64,000 bases of DNA from Streptomyces lateritius (GTDB lineage: Bacteria; Actinomycetota; Actinomycetes; Streptomycetales; Streptomycetaceae), in assembly GCF_014649715.1 (NCBI RefSeq), contig NZ_BMTO01000005.1:291383-355382 (forward strand), given 5' to 3'. The notes beneath the pieces are model-generated. The model was given only the letters and a program-made list of their open reading frames with translations. It was not told the origin of the DNA and made no database searches. A program made the position numbers and the translations under genes. Below, piece by piece: positions 50,096 through 58,690 of the stretch (its first letter is position 1; each line of letters starts with the position of its first letter).

Positions 50096-50175
50096 CTAAG
50101 GCGTTCCGTAGATTTTCGGCCGCGGACGGCAGGCCTTCGCGGCCCTGTGCGTGGCACCGGTAGGAAGGCCCCCTG

Positions 50176-51195
50176 ATGCGACGCCCCCTGATTCGACGTC
50201 TCACCGCGTTCGCCGCGGCGGCGCTGCTCGTGCCCACGCTCGCGAGCTGCGGCAGTGACGAGGACGACGCCGGGCTCGTCATCTACTCGGGGCGCAACGA
50301 GAACCTCGTCAAGCCGCTCCTCGACGAGCTGGAGGAGGCCGTCGGCACCACCGTCGCCGTCCGCTACGGAGACAGCGCGGAGCTCTCCGCGCAGATCCTC
50401 GAAGAGGGCGACAGGACGAAGGCGGGCCTCTTCTTCTCGCAGGACGCCGGAGCGCTCGGCGCTCTCTCCAAGCAGGGCCGGCTGCAGAAGCTCCCCCCGG
50501 CCACCCTCAACCAGGTGGAGCCCGCCTTCCGTGGCTCGAACGGTGACTGGGTCGGTACCTCGGGCCGTGTGCGGGTGCTCGCGTACGACCCGAAGCAGGT
50601 CACGAAGGTGCCCGACAGCGTGCACGAGCTGGTGAAGCCGGAGTGGAAGGGCCGGATCGGCTTCGTCCCGACCAACGCCTCCTTCCAGTCGTTCGTCACC
50701 GGCATGCGCGTCCTGGAGGGCGACGAGGCCACCCGCACCTGGCTCAAGGGCCTCAAGGCCAACGAGCCGAAGGCCTACGAGAACAACCTCAAGGTCATGG
50801 ACGCCGTCGGGTCCGGCGAGGTCGCCCTCGGCCTGGTGAACCACTACTACTGGTACGAGCAGGTCGCCGAGAAGGGCGAGGACAAGGTCGGCGCGAAGAT
50901 CCACTTCCTGCCGGGCGGCGACCCGGGCGCGCTCGTCAACACCGCCGGCGTAGGCATCGTCAAGGGCAGCGACCAGGCCGACGTAGCCCAGAAGGCCGTG
51001 GACTTCCTGCTCTCCAAGAAGGCGCAGACGTACTTCGCCGACGAGACGAAGGAGTACCCGCTCGCCGCAGGCGTCACCACCACGACGAAGGGCCTGCCGC
51101 CCCTGAAGTCCCTGGACGCGCCCAAGATCGACCTCGGCAAGCTGGAGTCCCTTCAGGAGACGCTGAAGATGCTCCAGGACGTCGGACTGGTCTGA
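50176..51195 (+). CDS. Ferric iron ABC transporter substrate-binding lipoprotein
   Basis: This binding protein of 339 residues is of the FutA/FbpA/SBP_bac_1 type. It has a signal peptide ending in a lipobox LASC (Cys25), the N-terminal LVIYSGRNENLVKPLL, and the Tyr-rich iron site VNHYYWYEQV. It should capture free Fe3+ outside the membrane. ATG 50176 follows GGAAGG. A strong iron box in the promoter and the downstream permease and ATPase genes support iron as substrate. The permease gene follows after six bases. Confidence 0.92.
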   Translation: MRRPLIRRLTAFAAAALLVPTLASCGSDEDDAGLVIYSGRNENLVKPLLDELEEAVGTTVAVRYGDSAELSAQILEEGDRTKAGLFFSQDAGALGALSKQGRLQKLPPATLNQVEPAFRGSNGDWVGTSGRVRVLAYDPKQVTKVPDSVHELVKPEWKGRIGFVPTNASFQSFVTGMRVLEGDEATRTWLKGLKANEPKAYENNLKVMDAVGSGEVALGLVNHYYWYEQVAEKGEDKVGAKIHFLPGGDPGALVNTAGVGIVKGSDQADVAQKAVDFLLSKKAQTYFADETKEYPLAAGVTTTTKGLPPLKSLDAPKIDLGKLESLQETLKMLQDVGLV

Positions 51196-51200
51196 GGGGA

Positions 51201-52865
51201 ATGAGACCCGAGCCCTCGAAGGAGCGCGACGGCCGCCGCCCGGCCGGCCTCGCGGCGACGGACCCCGGGACGGCCGCCGCCGAGGCGGCCGTCCCCGGAC
51301 CGCCCCTCGGCCCGCCCGGTGCACGGACGCGGGGCGCACGGACGCAGGCGGGACGGGGCGTCCGGCGCCCGCCCGCGGTACTCGTCGTCCCGGCCTGCCT
51401 CGCCGCGCTCCTCGCGCTCCTGCCCCTCGGCTATCTGGCGGTCCGCGCCCTCGAGCGAGGCCCCGGCTTCGCCTGGGACGTCGTCGTCGGCGACCGCAGC
51501 GCCCAGCTGCTCGGCCGCAGCCTCGGGCTCGCCGCACTCGTCGTCGCCGTCTGCCTCGTCCTCGGCGTCTCCCTGGCCTGGCTGACCGTCCGCACGGCGC
51601 TCCCCGGCGCCCGCGCCTGGTCCGTCCTCGCGACCCTGCCGCTCGCCGTGCCCAGCTACGTGGCGGCGTTCACCTGGCTGTCCGCGTTCCCTGGACTCGC
51701 CGGCTTCTGGGGCGCCGCGCTCGCCCTGACCCTGGTGAGCTTCCCGTACGTCTATCTCCCCGTCACCGCCGCCCTGCGCGGCATCGATCCGGCGCAGGAG
51801 GAGGTGGCGCGCTCGCTCGGCCTCGGCCCGGTGCGGACCTTCGTACGGGTGATCCTGCCGCAGCTGCGGCACGCCGCCGCGGGCGGCGCGGTCCTGGTCG
51901 CGCTGTACGTGTTCTCCGACTTCGGCGCCGTTTCCCTGATGCGGTACGACACCTTCACCCGCGGCATCTACACCTCGTACCGCGCCAGCTTCGACCGCAC
52001 CCCGGCCGCCGCGCTCAGCGTCGTCCTCGTCGTCATGACCGTGGCCCTCGTCTGGGCGGAGGGCCGCACGCGCGGTCGCGCCGGACAGGCGAGGACCGGG
52101 GCGGGCACGGCACGGCCCGCCGTGCCCCTGCCGCTCGGCCGTGGAACAGCACCGGCCCTGATCTGGTGCGCGGCGGTCGTCACCGTCGCCGTCGCCGCCC
52201 CGCTGGGCACCCTCGGCTACTGGCTGGCCGTCGGTTCGTCAGCCACCTGGGACCCGGCCGCCCTCGCCGACATCGCCGCCACCACGCTCGGCGTCGCCGC
52301 CGCGGGCGCCGCGCTGACCACCCTGCTCGCCCTGCCCGTCGGGGTGATCGCCGCCCGCCACCAGGGCCGGCTCGCCCGGCTCCTGGAACAGTCCGCGTAC
52401 GCGGGTCACGCTCTGCCCGGCATCACCGTCGCGCTCTCCCTCGTCTTCTTCGCGGTCCGCTACGCCGAGCCCGTCTACCAGGAGCTGCCCCTGCTGGTCT
52501 GCGCGTACGCGGTGCTCTTCCTGCCCGTCGCGGTGGCGGCGACCCGGGCCGCCGTCCTCCAGGCGCCGCCCGTCCTGGAGGACGTGGCGCGCTCGCTCGG
52601 CCGCTCCCCGCTGCGGGTCCTGCGCGAAGTGACGGTCCCGCTGGCCGCGCCGGGCGTGGCGGCCGGCGCCGCGCTCACCTTCGTGGTGTGTATGAAGGAG
52701 CTGCCGGCGACGCTGCTGCTGCGCCCCACCGGCATGGACACCCTCGCCACCCGGCTGTGGACCGAGACCGGTTCCGGTTCGTTCGCCGCGGCCGCGCCCT
52801 ACGCCGCCACGCTGATCCTGCTCGCCGCCGTCCCCTCGTACCTCCTCGGGAGACACCGCACATGA
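51201..52865 (+). CDS. Ferric iron ABC transporter permease, fused two-domain type
   Basis: This protein of 554 residues has two binding-protein-dependent transport domains of about 220 residues each. EAA-loop signatures are in LRGIDPAQEEVARSLGLGPVRTFVRVILPQ and VLQAPPVLEDVARSLGRSPLRVLREVTVPL. About 12 membrane spans are predicted from hydrophobic runs. An Ala/Pro/Gly-rich N-terminal tail of about 55 residues precedes the first span. ATG 51201 is close to the upstream stop (six bases) with GAGGGGA just before it. The stop overlaps the ATPase gene (ATGA). Confidence 0.92.
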   Translation: MRPEPSKERDGRRPAGLAATDPGTAAAEAAVPGPPLGPPGARTRGARTQAGRGVRRPPAVLVVPACLAALLALLPLGYLAVRALERGPGFAWDVVVGDRSAQLLGRSLGLAALVVAVCLVLGVSLAWLTVRTALPGARAWSVLATLPLAVPSYVAAFTWLSAFPGLAGFWGAALALTLVSFPYVYLPVTAALRGIDPAQEEVARSLGLGPVRTFVRVILPQLRHAAAGGAVLVALYVFSDFGAVSLMRYDTFTRGIYTSYRASFDRTPAAALSVVLVVMTVALVWAEGRTRGRAGQARTGAGTARPAVPLPLGRGTAPALIWCAAVVTVAVAAPLGTLGYWLAVGSSATWDPAALADIAATTLGVAAAGAALTTLLALPVGVIAARHQGRLARLLEQSAYAGHALPGITVALSLVFFAVRYAEPVYQELPLLVCAYAVLFLPVAVAATRAAVLQAPPVLEDVARSLGRSPLRVLREVTVPLAAPGVAAGAALTFVVCMKELPATLLLRPTGMDTLATRLWTETGSGSFAAAAPYAATLILLAAVPSYLLGRHRT

Positions 52866-53929
52866 CCGACCTGCAGATCTCCGGGGTGTCGAAGGCGTAC
52901 GGCTCCACGACCGGCGCCCCCCGCGTCCTGGACGGGCTCGACCTGAGCGTGCCGGGCGGCTCGTTCGCCGCGCTGCTCGGCCCCTCCGGTTGCGGCAAGA
53001 CGACACTCCTGCGGATCGTCGCCGGGTTCCTGCGCCCGGACGCGGGCACGGTCACGGTCGGCGGGCGCACCCTGGCCGGCCCTGGCACGCACGTGCCGCC
53101 CGAGCGCCGGCGCGTCGGCATCGTCCCCCAGGAGGGCGCGCTCTTCCCGCACCTCAGCGTCGCCCGGAACGTGGCCTTCGGGCTCTTTGGACAAGGACAC
53201 GGAGAGGGACGCGGACAGGACCGGGCAGGCCGCCGCGACCGTACGGAGCGGATGCTGGAGCTCGTCGGGCTCGGCGGCTACGGCGACCGGATGCCGCACG
53301 AACTCTCCGGCGGCCAGCAGCAGCGGGTCGCTCTCGCCAGGGCCCTCGCGCCGGGGCCCCAGCTGGTGCTGCTCGACGAGCCGTTCAACGCCCTCGACAG
53401 CGCCCTGCGCGCGGGCGTGCGCGCGGACGTCCGCGCGGCGCTGAAGGCCACCGGAGCCACCGCCCTGCTGGTCACCCACGACCAGCAGGAGGCACTCTCG
53501 ACCGCCGACCTCGTCGCGGTCGTCCGCGACGGCCGGGTGGCCCAGTGCGCCACCCCGCAGGAGCTCTACCGACACCCCGCCGACCCCTGGGTCGCCGGTT
53601 TCGTCGGTGACGCGGTCCTCCTGCCCGGCACGGTCGCCGACGGCGCCGCCGACACCGCCCTCGGCCGCCTCCCGCTGGCCGGCGAACACGCCCCGGCCCG
53701 GGGGACGGTGCTCCTCCGCCCCGAACAACTGCGACTCGTGGCGCCGGAATCGGCACCCGCGCACGGCACCGTGACAGAGGTCAGCTTCCACGGTCACGAC
53801 GCCATGGTCACCGTCGCCGTCGACGGCGTGGCCACCCCGGTCGACGTCCGCGTCGCCGGCACCGTCACGGTGCGACCCGGCGACCGTACCGGCGTGGCCG
53901 TCACGGGCGCGGCGACGCTGCATCCCTGA
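52862..53929 (+). CDS. Ferric iron ABC transporter ATP-binding protein
   Basis: This ATPase of 355 residues has Walker A GPSGCGKTT (40-48), Q-loop GIVPQEGALFPHLSV, signature LSGGQQQRVALARAL, Walker B LVLLDEPFNALD and switch VTHDQQEAL. A TOBE-like C-terminal domain follows. It resembles FbpC/PotA proteins. ATG 52862 overlaps the permease stop. It completes the iron-box-controlled operon with the binding protein and permease. Confidence 0.94.
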   Translation: MTDLQISGVSKAYGSTTGAPRVLDGLDLSVPGGSFAALLGPSGCGKTTLLRIVAGFLRPDAGTVTVGGRTLAGPGTHVPPERRRVGIVPQEGALFPHLSVARNVAFGLFGQGHGEGRGQDRAGRRDRTERMLELVGLGGYGDRMPHELSGGQQQRVALARALAPGPQLVLLDEPFNALDSALRAGVRADVRAALKATGATALLVTHDQQEALSTADLVAVVRDGRVAQCATPQELYRHPADPWVAGFVGDAVLLPGTVADGAADTALGRLPLAGEHAPARGTVLLRPEQLRLVAPESAPAHGTVTEVSFHGHDAMVTVAVDGVATPVDVRVAGTVTVRPGDRTGVAVTGAATLHP

Positions 53930-54016
53930 ACACCACTACTTCGACCCGCGGGGCCCGGGCCGGGACGGCTCGTACACGGCCCGGTGCGCGCCGAGCGCCG
54001 GAGCACCGCCCGCCGG

Positions 54017-54940
54017 TCACGCCCTCGCCGCCGCCTCTGCTGTCGCCGCCGCGTAGTCGGCGAGGGTGCGGTGCGCCGTCCACCCCTGGGCCTGCGCCCT
54101 GGACACGTCGAGGACGACGGTGTGGGCGAGCTGGTCGACGGCGTACCGGGTCAGCGGCGGCTCGGCGTACGGCCGTAGGCGGGACAGGGCCTCCGTCGCC
54201 ACGGCGGCGGTCCGCGCCACGGACAGGGGGAGGTGGCCGAGCCGCGCCCGCACCCCATGGGCCCGCAGAACCGTCCGTACCGCCTCGTCACGCTGGTACG
54301 GCACCGGGTCGGCGATGTTGTACGCCCCTGGCGGCCAGCCCCCGGCCGCCAGGCAGGCGTCCGCCAGGTTCTCCACGGCGGTCAGGCTCAGCCGGACGTC
54401 ACGGCCCGGCAGCAGCAACACGCCCCCGCGGACCCGCGCCAGCAGCCGGGGCACCAGGTGCGGATCGCCGGGCCCGTAGACCGCGCGGGGGCGGATCACC
54501 ACCGCCCCGGCCGCGAGCGCGAGCGCCTCGCCCGCCGCCTTCGTACGGCCGTAGGCGTTCAACTGCCCGCGCACCGGATGCTCCTCGGTGATCCGGGCGC
54601 GGCCGGGGCCGGGGGCGTACACACTCGCGCTGCTCACCCAGACGACCGGGCGGCCCGCGGCCGCCTTCAGCAACCGTGCGGTGCCGTCGACGTTCACGGC
54701 CCGCATCGTGGCCTCGGCCGGTGACCCGGGGACCGGATCGCCGACGGCCGCCGCGCAGTGCACGACGAGGTCGGCGCCCGCCAGCTCCGGCACGGCGCTC
54801 CCGGCGTCCCAGGGGATGTGCCGGCCCACCGGCCCGGGCCGGCGCCCCACGCACAGCACCTGCGCGCCGCGCGCCGCGGCGAGCGCGGCGACATGGGAGC
54901 CGCAGAAGCCACTGGCGCCGGTCACGGCGATGGTCCTCAT
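54017..54940 (-). CDS. NAD(P)-dependent epimerase/reductase, OleD-like
   Basis: This extended short-chain dehydrogenase of 307 residues has VTGASGFCGSHVAALAAARG, the WVSSASVYAPG segment and a YGRTKAAGE motif with the catalytic Tyr and Lys. In olefin/beta-lactone pathways, OleD reduces a 2-alkyl-3-keto acid made by OleA. Its location in an operon with an OleA-like KAS III and an OleC-like ligase supports that role, but sugar-nucleotide epimerase cannot be excluded. ATG 54940 overlaps the P450 stop. It is the last gene of the operon. Confidence 0.85.
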   Translation of the reverse strand: MRTIAVTGASGFCGSHVAALAAARGAQVLCVGRRPGPVGRHIPWDAGSAVPELAGADLVVHCAAAVGDPVPGSPAEATMRAVNVDGTARLLKAAAGRPVVWVSSASVYAPGPGRARITEEHPVRGQLNAYGRTKAAGEALALAAGAVVIRPRAVYGPGDPHLVPRLLARVRGGVLLLPGRDVRLSLTAVENLADACLAAGGWPPGAYNIADPVPYQRDEAVRTVLRAHGVRARLGHLPLSVARTAAVATEALSRLRPYAEPPLTRYAVDQLAHTVVLDVSRAQAQGWTAHRTLADYAAATAEAAARA

Positions 54941-56412
54941 GCACCTCTCCGTCCGTATCCGGATCCGTCATCGGCGCCCGTCCGGTCGGCGGCCGCGCGG
55001 AGTGTCAGGCTGCGCCAGCCCGGCAGCGCCGCCCGCCGGTCCACGCGGGCCCGGACCACGACCGGGCGGTACGGGGCGAGTGCGGCGAGCACGTCGTCCA
55101 GTTGCGCGCGCGCCAGCGCCGCGCCGGGGCAGGCGTGCGGACCCGCTCCGAAGACGAGGTGGGCGACCGAGGGCGGCGCCGGACGCCGGGCGTCCGGCGC
55201 ATCGCGGTACGCCCCCACGGCGTGGCGTGCCACCAGCAACAACCGGTCACCCGCCCGCACCCGGCAGCCGCCGAGCCCGGAGTCGGCGGCGGCCACGCGT
55301 GGCAGCAGCGGCGAGGGCGCGGTGACCCGGAACAGTTCCGAGACGAGGGACGGCCGCAGGCGTTCGTCCTCGGCCTGCTCCCACCACCCGGCGTCCGCGC
55401 ACCAGGCCGCGGCGCGCGGCAGCGCGGCGACCGTCGTGTTGACCGCGGCGACGACGAGCATGGCCCGCAGCCCCGCCTCCTCACCGCTCGCGCCGGTCTC
55501 CCCGCCTGCGAGCAGGGCCTCCAGCCGGGCCGTGGCCTCGGCAGCGTGCCGCGCGGAGCCGGGCGGGCGGGGGCCGGGCAGATGGTCCCGGACGGCGGCC
55601 GCCGCCGCATCGCCGGCCGCCCGTGCGACGGCGACCGGATCGGCCGTCGTGTCCAGCAACGCGCACACGGTCTCCCCCGCCAACTCCCGCGCAAGCGGTA
55701 CGAGATCGACGGCACGGCCCTCGCCGAGCGGCGCGAGCCCCCGGGCGAGCACCGACCGCCAGACCGGACGCAGCCGCGTCACCCCGGCGGCGCCCAGGTC
55801 TCCCGCGACGGCCCGCCGGCTCTCACGGTGACCGGCTCCGTCCTGGTCGAACAGCATGCCGCCACCGCCCAGTTCGCGAGCCGCGCCCCCGGTGGTCCCG
55901 GCGGCGGTCCGGTCCAGGGGGATGCGGGTGAGCGCCCGGCGGTACGGCTCGGAGCCGCTCACCAGCACCGTGCGCCCGATGCGGACCACGGGCCGACGGC
56001 GCACCGCGGCGAGCAGCGCGAACAGCAGCGGATGCGACCGCGTGTACACGCGCCGGTCCCGGCGGCGTGCCGCACGGACGGCGGGCGTCATCGGACGCAC
56101 GGGCAGCGGGCCGGGCACCGGCACAGGCGTCGGCTCCTCCGTCACTTCATCGGTCACGGGCTCCGCGGGGCGGGGAGAGAGGGCTCTCGCGGAGGCGGAG
56201 CCACAGCCGCCCACGGACGCCGAACCCGCCCCGGTTCCCGGCCTGGATCCCGGCCCGGTTCCCGCCGCGGGCGTCGTGGTTCCCGCCCCGGATCCCGCCC
56301 CGGGTCGTTCCGCGGGGCAGCCGGTGGTGGCGTCGGCGCCGGCAGGCGGCACCGCTGCCGGCGACGCTGTGCTCGAAGGCAAGCGCGGAGCCGTACTCGG
56401 ATCAGAGGTCAT
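54937..56412 (-). CDS. Cytochrome P450 with unusual low-complexity N-terminal extension
   Basis: This bacterial P450 of 491 residues has the heme loop FGAGPHACPGAALAR and an ExxR in SELFRVT. The I-helix region reads MLVVAAVNTTVAAL rather than the usual AGxDT, so oxygen-activation chemistry may be atypical. About 105 residues rich in Ala, Pro, Gly, Ser and Thr precede the P450 fold; the family normally starts near PVRPMTPAVR. ATG 56412 overlaps the upstream ligase stop (ATGA) and has GGAGG, so the long form is preferred. ATG 56091 would give a shorter, more typical protein. Confidence 0.87.
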   Translation of the reverse strand: MTSDPSTAPRLPSSTASPAAVPPAGADATTGCPAERPGAGSGAGTTTPAAGTGPGSRPGTGAGSASVGGCGSASARALSPRPAEPVTDEVTEEPTPVPVPGPLPVRPMTPAVRAARRRDRRVYTRSHPLLFALLAAVRRRPVVRIGRTVLVSGSEPYRRALTRIPLDRTAAGTTGGAARELGGGGMLFDQDGAGHRESRRAVAGDLGAAGVTRLRPVWRSVLARGLAPLGEGRAVDLVPLARELAGETVCALLDTTADPVAVARAAGDAAAAAVRDHLPGPRPPGSARHAAEATARLEALLAGGETGASGEEAGLRAMLVVAAVNTTVAALPRAAAWCADAGWWEQAEDERLRPSLVSELFRVTAPSPLLPRVAAADSGLGGCRVRAGDRLLLVARHAVGAYRDAPDARRPAPPSVAHLVFGAGPHACPGAALARAQLDDVLAALAPYRPVVVRARVDRRAALPGWRSLTLRAAADRTGADDGSGYGRRGA

Positions 56413-57950
56413 CGGCCCCGGCCTCCCGCCCGCTCCGCCGTTAGCCGCACGGCCGCCAGGGCCGCCGTGGCCGCGCGATCCGGCTTCAGCGAGCGGCCCG
56501 AGAGCGGGATGTCGGCGAACAGCAGCGCGTCCGGCCGGGCGCCGCCCATGCGCTCCAGCGGTGCGGCGAGCGCTGCGCGCACCCGGGCGCGGTCCGCTCC
56601 CCGGCGCGGCTGGACGACGGCGACCAGCCGTTCGTCACCGTCCCCCGCGGGAACCCCCACCAGCAGCGCCAGTTCGACGCCGGCCACGTGCAGGGCGGGT
56701 TCGTACAGACCCGGGTAGATGTTCTCCGCCCGCCTGAGCACCATGTCCTTGCAGCGTCCCTCGAGCACGATCCGCCCGTTCTCCAGGCGCGCCCGGTCGC
56801 CGGTGTCGACCCAGGGATCGGCCGCCTCTCCGAGGTAGCGGTCCCGGACCGCCGGGCCCGACAGCAGCAGTTGGCCCGCCGGCCCGGTCTTGGCCTCGAC
56901 GCCGGGCAGGGGCGCGCCGACCAGGTCGCCGTCCGAGGCGAAGGCGGCCTTGTCCGCCTGTTCGACGGCGGCGGCGGGGAACAGTTCGGTGAGCGCGTAC
57001 ACCCCCCACGCCTCGTCCGCTCCCGCCTCCTTGACCCGGGTGAGCAGGCCGGCGCTCGCCGGGGCGGAGCCGGTCCACACGCGCCCGGTGAACCGGGCGT
57101 TCTCGGCCAGCGCCGCACGGAGGTGAGGTGGTGTCAGATACGTGGCTTGAGGGGAAAGCCGGCGCATCTGCCTCGCCAGGACGCGGGGCGAGCGGGCGGG
57201 CAACGCGACCGGCGCGCCGCTCGCCAGGGAGGGGACGAGGACGAAGAACGTCCCGCCGAGGACCGGTCGTCCCGGCTCGGGCCGCACCAGATCCGTCACT
57301 GTGGCCATGCCGGCGGCGAGCGAGGACCGGGTGTGGACCACGGCACGCGGCAGCGAGGTGGTGCCCGAGGTGAAGACGATGACCGCGTCGCCGTCCTCGT
57401 CCACCGGACGCGGCAGCCCCAAGGCTCCGGACGCGAGCCCAGCCCCGCGGCCGCCCCCGGACAAGGACCTCGTCCTCGCCCCGGCCTCCAGCGCGGGCGC
57501 GGAACCGGGCAGCCTCCGCCCCACCGTGGCCACCGGGCCGCCCAGTTCCCCGAGGTCCGGCAGCGCGAGGCGGACCCGGCGAGCGAGCGGCCGGGCCCAG
57601 CCGGCGACCGCCTGTGCCGCGGCGTCGGCCAGGACGAGGTCCGGGCGCGCCAGCGCGAGCCGGGCGCGCAGCACATCGGGGCCCGCCCCGGGGTCGAGGA
57701 CCGCGACCCGCACACCGAGCCGGTGCGCGGCCAGCATCACGGCCAGCGCCCGCGGCCCCGGCCGGACCGCGACCCCGACCGTGGCACCGCGCTCGACGCC
57801 GCGCGCGTGCAGGGCGACCGCGTACCGGTCGGCGAGATCCGCGAGTTCGCCGCAGGTCGCCCTGGTACGTACGGCGCCGGTGCGGGTGGTGCCGAGGACG
57901 GCGGGGCGGCCGGGGATCGACCGCAGGGTGTGGGCGAGAGCGTCGAGCAT
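56409..57950 (-). CDS. AMP-dependent ligase, OleC/beta-lactone-synthetase-like
   Basis: This adenylate-forming enzyme of 513 residues has the P-loop VIVFTSGTTSLPRAVVHT, the WGVYALTELFPAA motif, VDTGDRARLENGRIVLEGRCKDMVLRRAENIYPG and a C-terminal lysine in SGRSLKPDRA. Position between an OleA-like KAS III and an OleD-like reductase suggests OleC function, which closes a beta-hydroxy acid to a beta-lactone. A fatty acyl-AMP/CoA ligase is the alternative. ATG 57950 shares one base with the glycosyltransferase stop (TGATG). Confidence 0.87.
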   Translation of the reverse strand: MLDALAHTLRSIPGRPAVLGTTRTGAVRTRATCGELADLADRYAVALHARGVERGATVGVAVRPGPRALAVMLAAHRLGVRVAVLDPGAGPDVLRARLALARPDLVLADAAAQAVAGWARPLARRVRLALPDLGELGGPVATVGRRLPGSAPALEAGARTRSLSGGGRGAGLASGALGLPRPVDEDGDAVIVFTSGTTSLPRAVVHTRSSLAAGMATVTDLVRPEPGRPVLGGTFFVLVPSLASGAPVALPARSPRVLARQMRRLSPQATYLTPPHLRAALAENARFTGRVWTGSAPASAGLLTRVKEAGADEAWGVYALTELFPAAAVEQADKAAFASDGDLVGAPLPGVEAKTGPAGQLLLSGPAVRDRYLGEAADPWVDTGDRARLENGRIVLEGRCKDMVLRRAENIYPGLYEPALHVAGVELALLVGVPAGDGDERLVAVVQPRRGADRARVRAALAAPLERMGGARPDALLFADIPLSGRSLKPDRAATAALAAVRLTAERAGGRGR

Positions 57951-58690
57951 CAGCGCGGGTCCTCCCCGTGACGCCCCGGGCCCTTGTCGAGGTACCAGCG
58001 GGCGGTTCCGACGATTCCGTAGGCGCGCAGGCGCCGGGTCGAGTTCTCCACGACCATGTCCCGCGCGTGCGTGATGGCGGTGGTGTGGCGCCGCACCCGG
58101 TTCAGGAAGAGCCGGTCGGTGGGGGAGGGGCGGCGGGGCATCCCGCCGACCGCCTCGTACAGACGGGCCGTGATCGCCATGTTGTTGCCCGCGTGCATCC
58201 GGTACGGAGCGAGGTAACCGTGCCGACGCCGGTGCGCGGGGCGGATCCGCCCGAAGAACGCGGCGGTGGCGACGAGCGTACGGAACACGGCGCGGCCGAG
58301 CGGGCCGTGCTCGTCGCGGCGGGCGTCGATCCGCCCGCACACGAGGCCCGCCCCGCCGTGCAGCGCGGCGCGGGCCGCCGCCGTCCAGCCAGGGCGCGGC
58401 AGACAGTCGGCGTCGGTGCGGGCGAGCAGCGTGGCCCCGCGCCCGATCGCGTACCGGAAGCCGGTGTCGACTGCGCACCCCACCCCCTTGTCCCGCTCGT
58501 CGAGCACATGCACCGGGAACGGAGCGCGCTCCGCGAACGCGCGGGCGATTCCGGCGGTGTCGTCCTCCGACGCGTTGTCCACCACGACGAGGTGGAAGTC
58601 ACGGTCCCGCTGCGCGGCGAGCGCCTCCAGGGTGTCGCCGATCCGCGCGGCCTCCTGGTGGGCCGGCACCACCACCCACAGCGCGCTCAT
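57950..58690 (-). CDS. Glycosyltransferase family 2
   Basis: This GT-A fold transferase of 246 residues contains VVVPAHQEAARIGDTLEAL, VVVDNASEDDTAGIARAF, the DxD motif in LARTDADCLP (93-95) and the later ARDMVVENSTRRL. No membrane span is obvious. It should add a sugar to a lipid or small molecule made by the surrounding operon. ATG 58690 overlaps the KAS III stop (ATGA). Glycosyltransferases are not standard partners in olefin pathways, so a glycosylated product is possible. Confidence 0.88.
   Translation of the reverse strand: MSALWVVVPAHQEAARIGDTLEALAAQRDRDFHLVVVDNASEDDTAGIARAFAERAPFPVHVLDERDKGVGCAVDTGFRYAIGRGATLLARTDADCLPRPGWTAAARAALHGGAGLVCGRIDARRDEHGPLGRAVFRTLVATAAFFGRIRPAHRRRHGYLAPYRMHAGNNMAITARLYEAVGGMPRRPSPTDRLFLNRVRRHTTAITHARDMVVENSTRRLRAYGIVGTARWYLDKGPGRHGEDPR

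Noticed and set aside
57128..57373. Rightward small open frame inside the OleC-like ligase gene
   Set aside because: Its translation is Arg/Gly-rich and it lies wholly antisense to the conserved adenylation-domain core.
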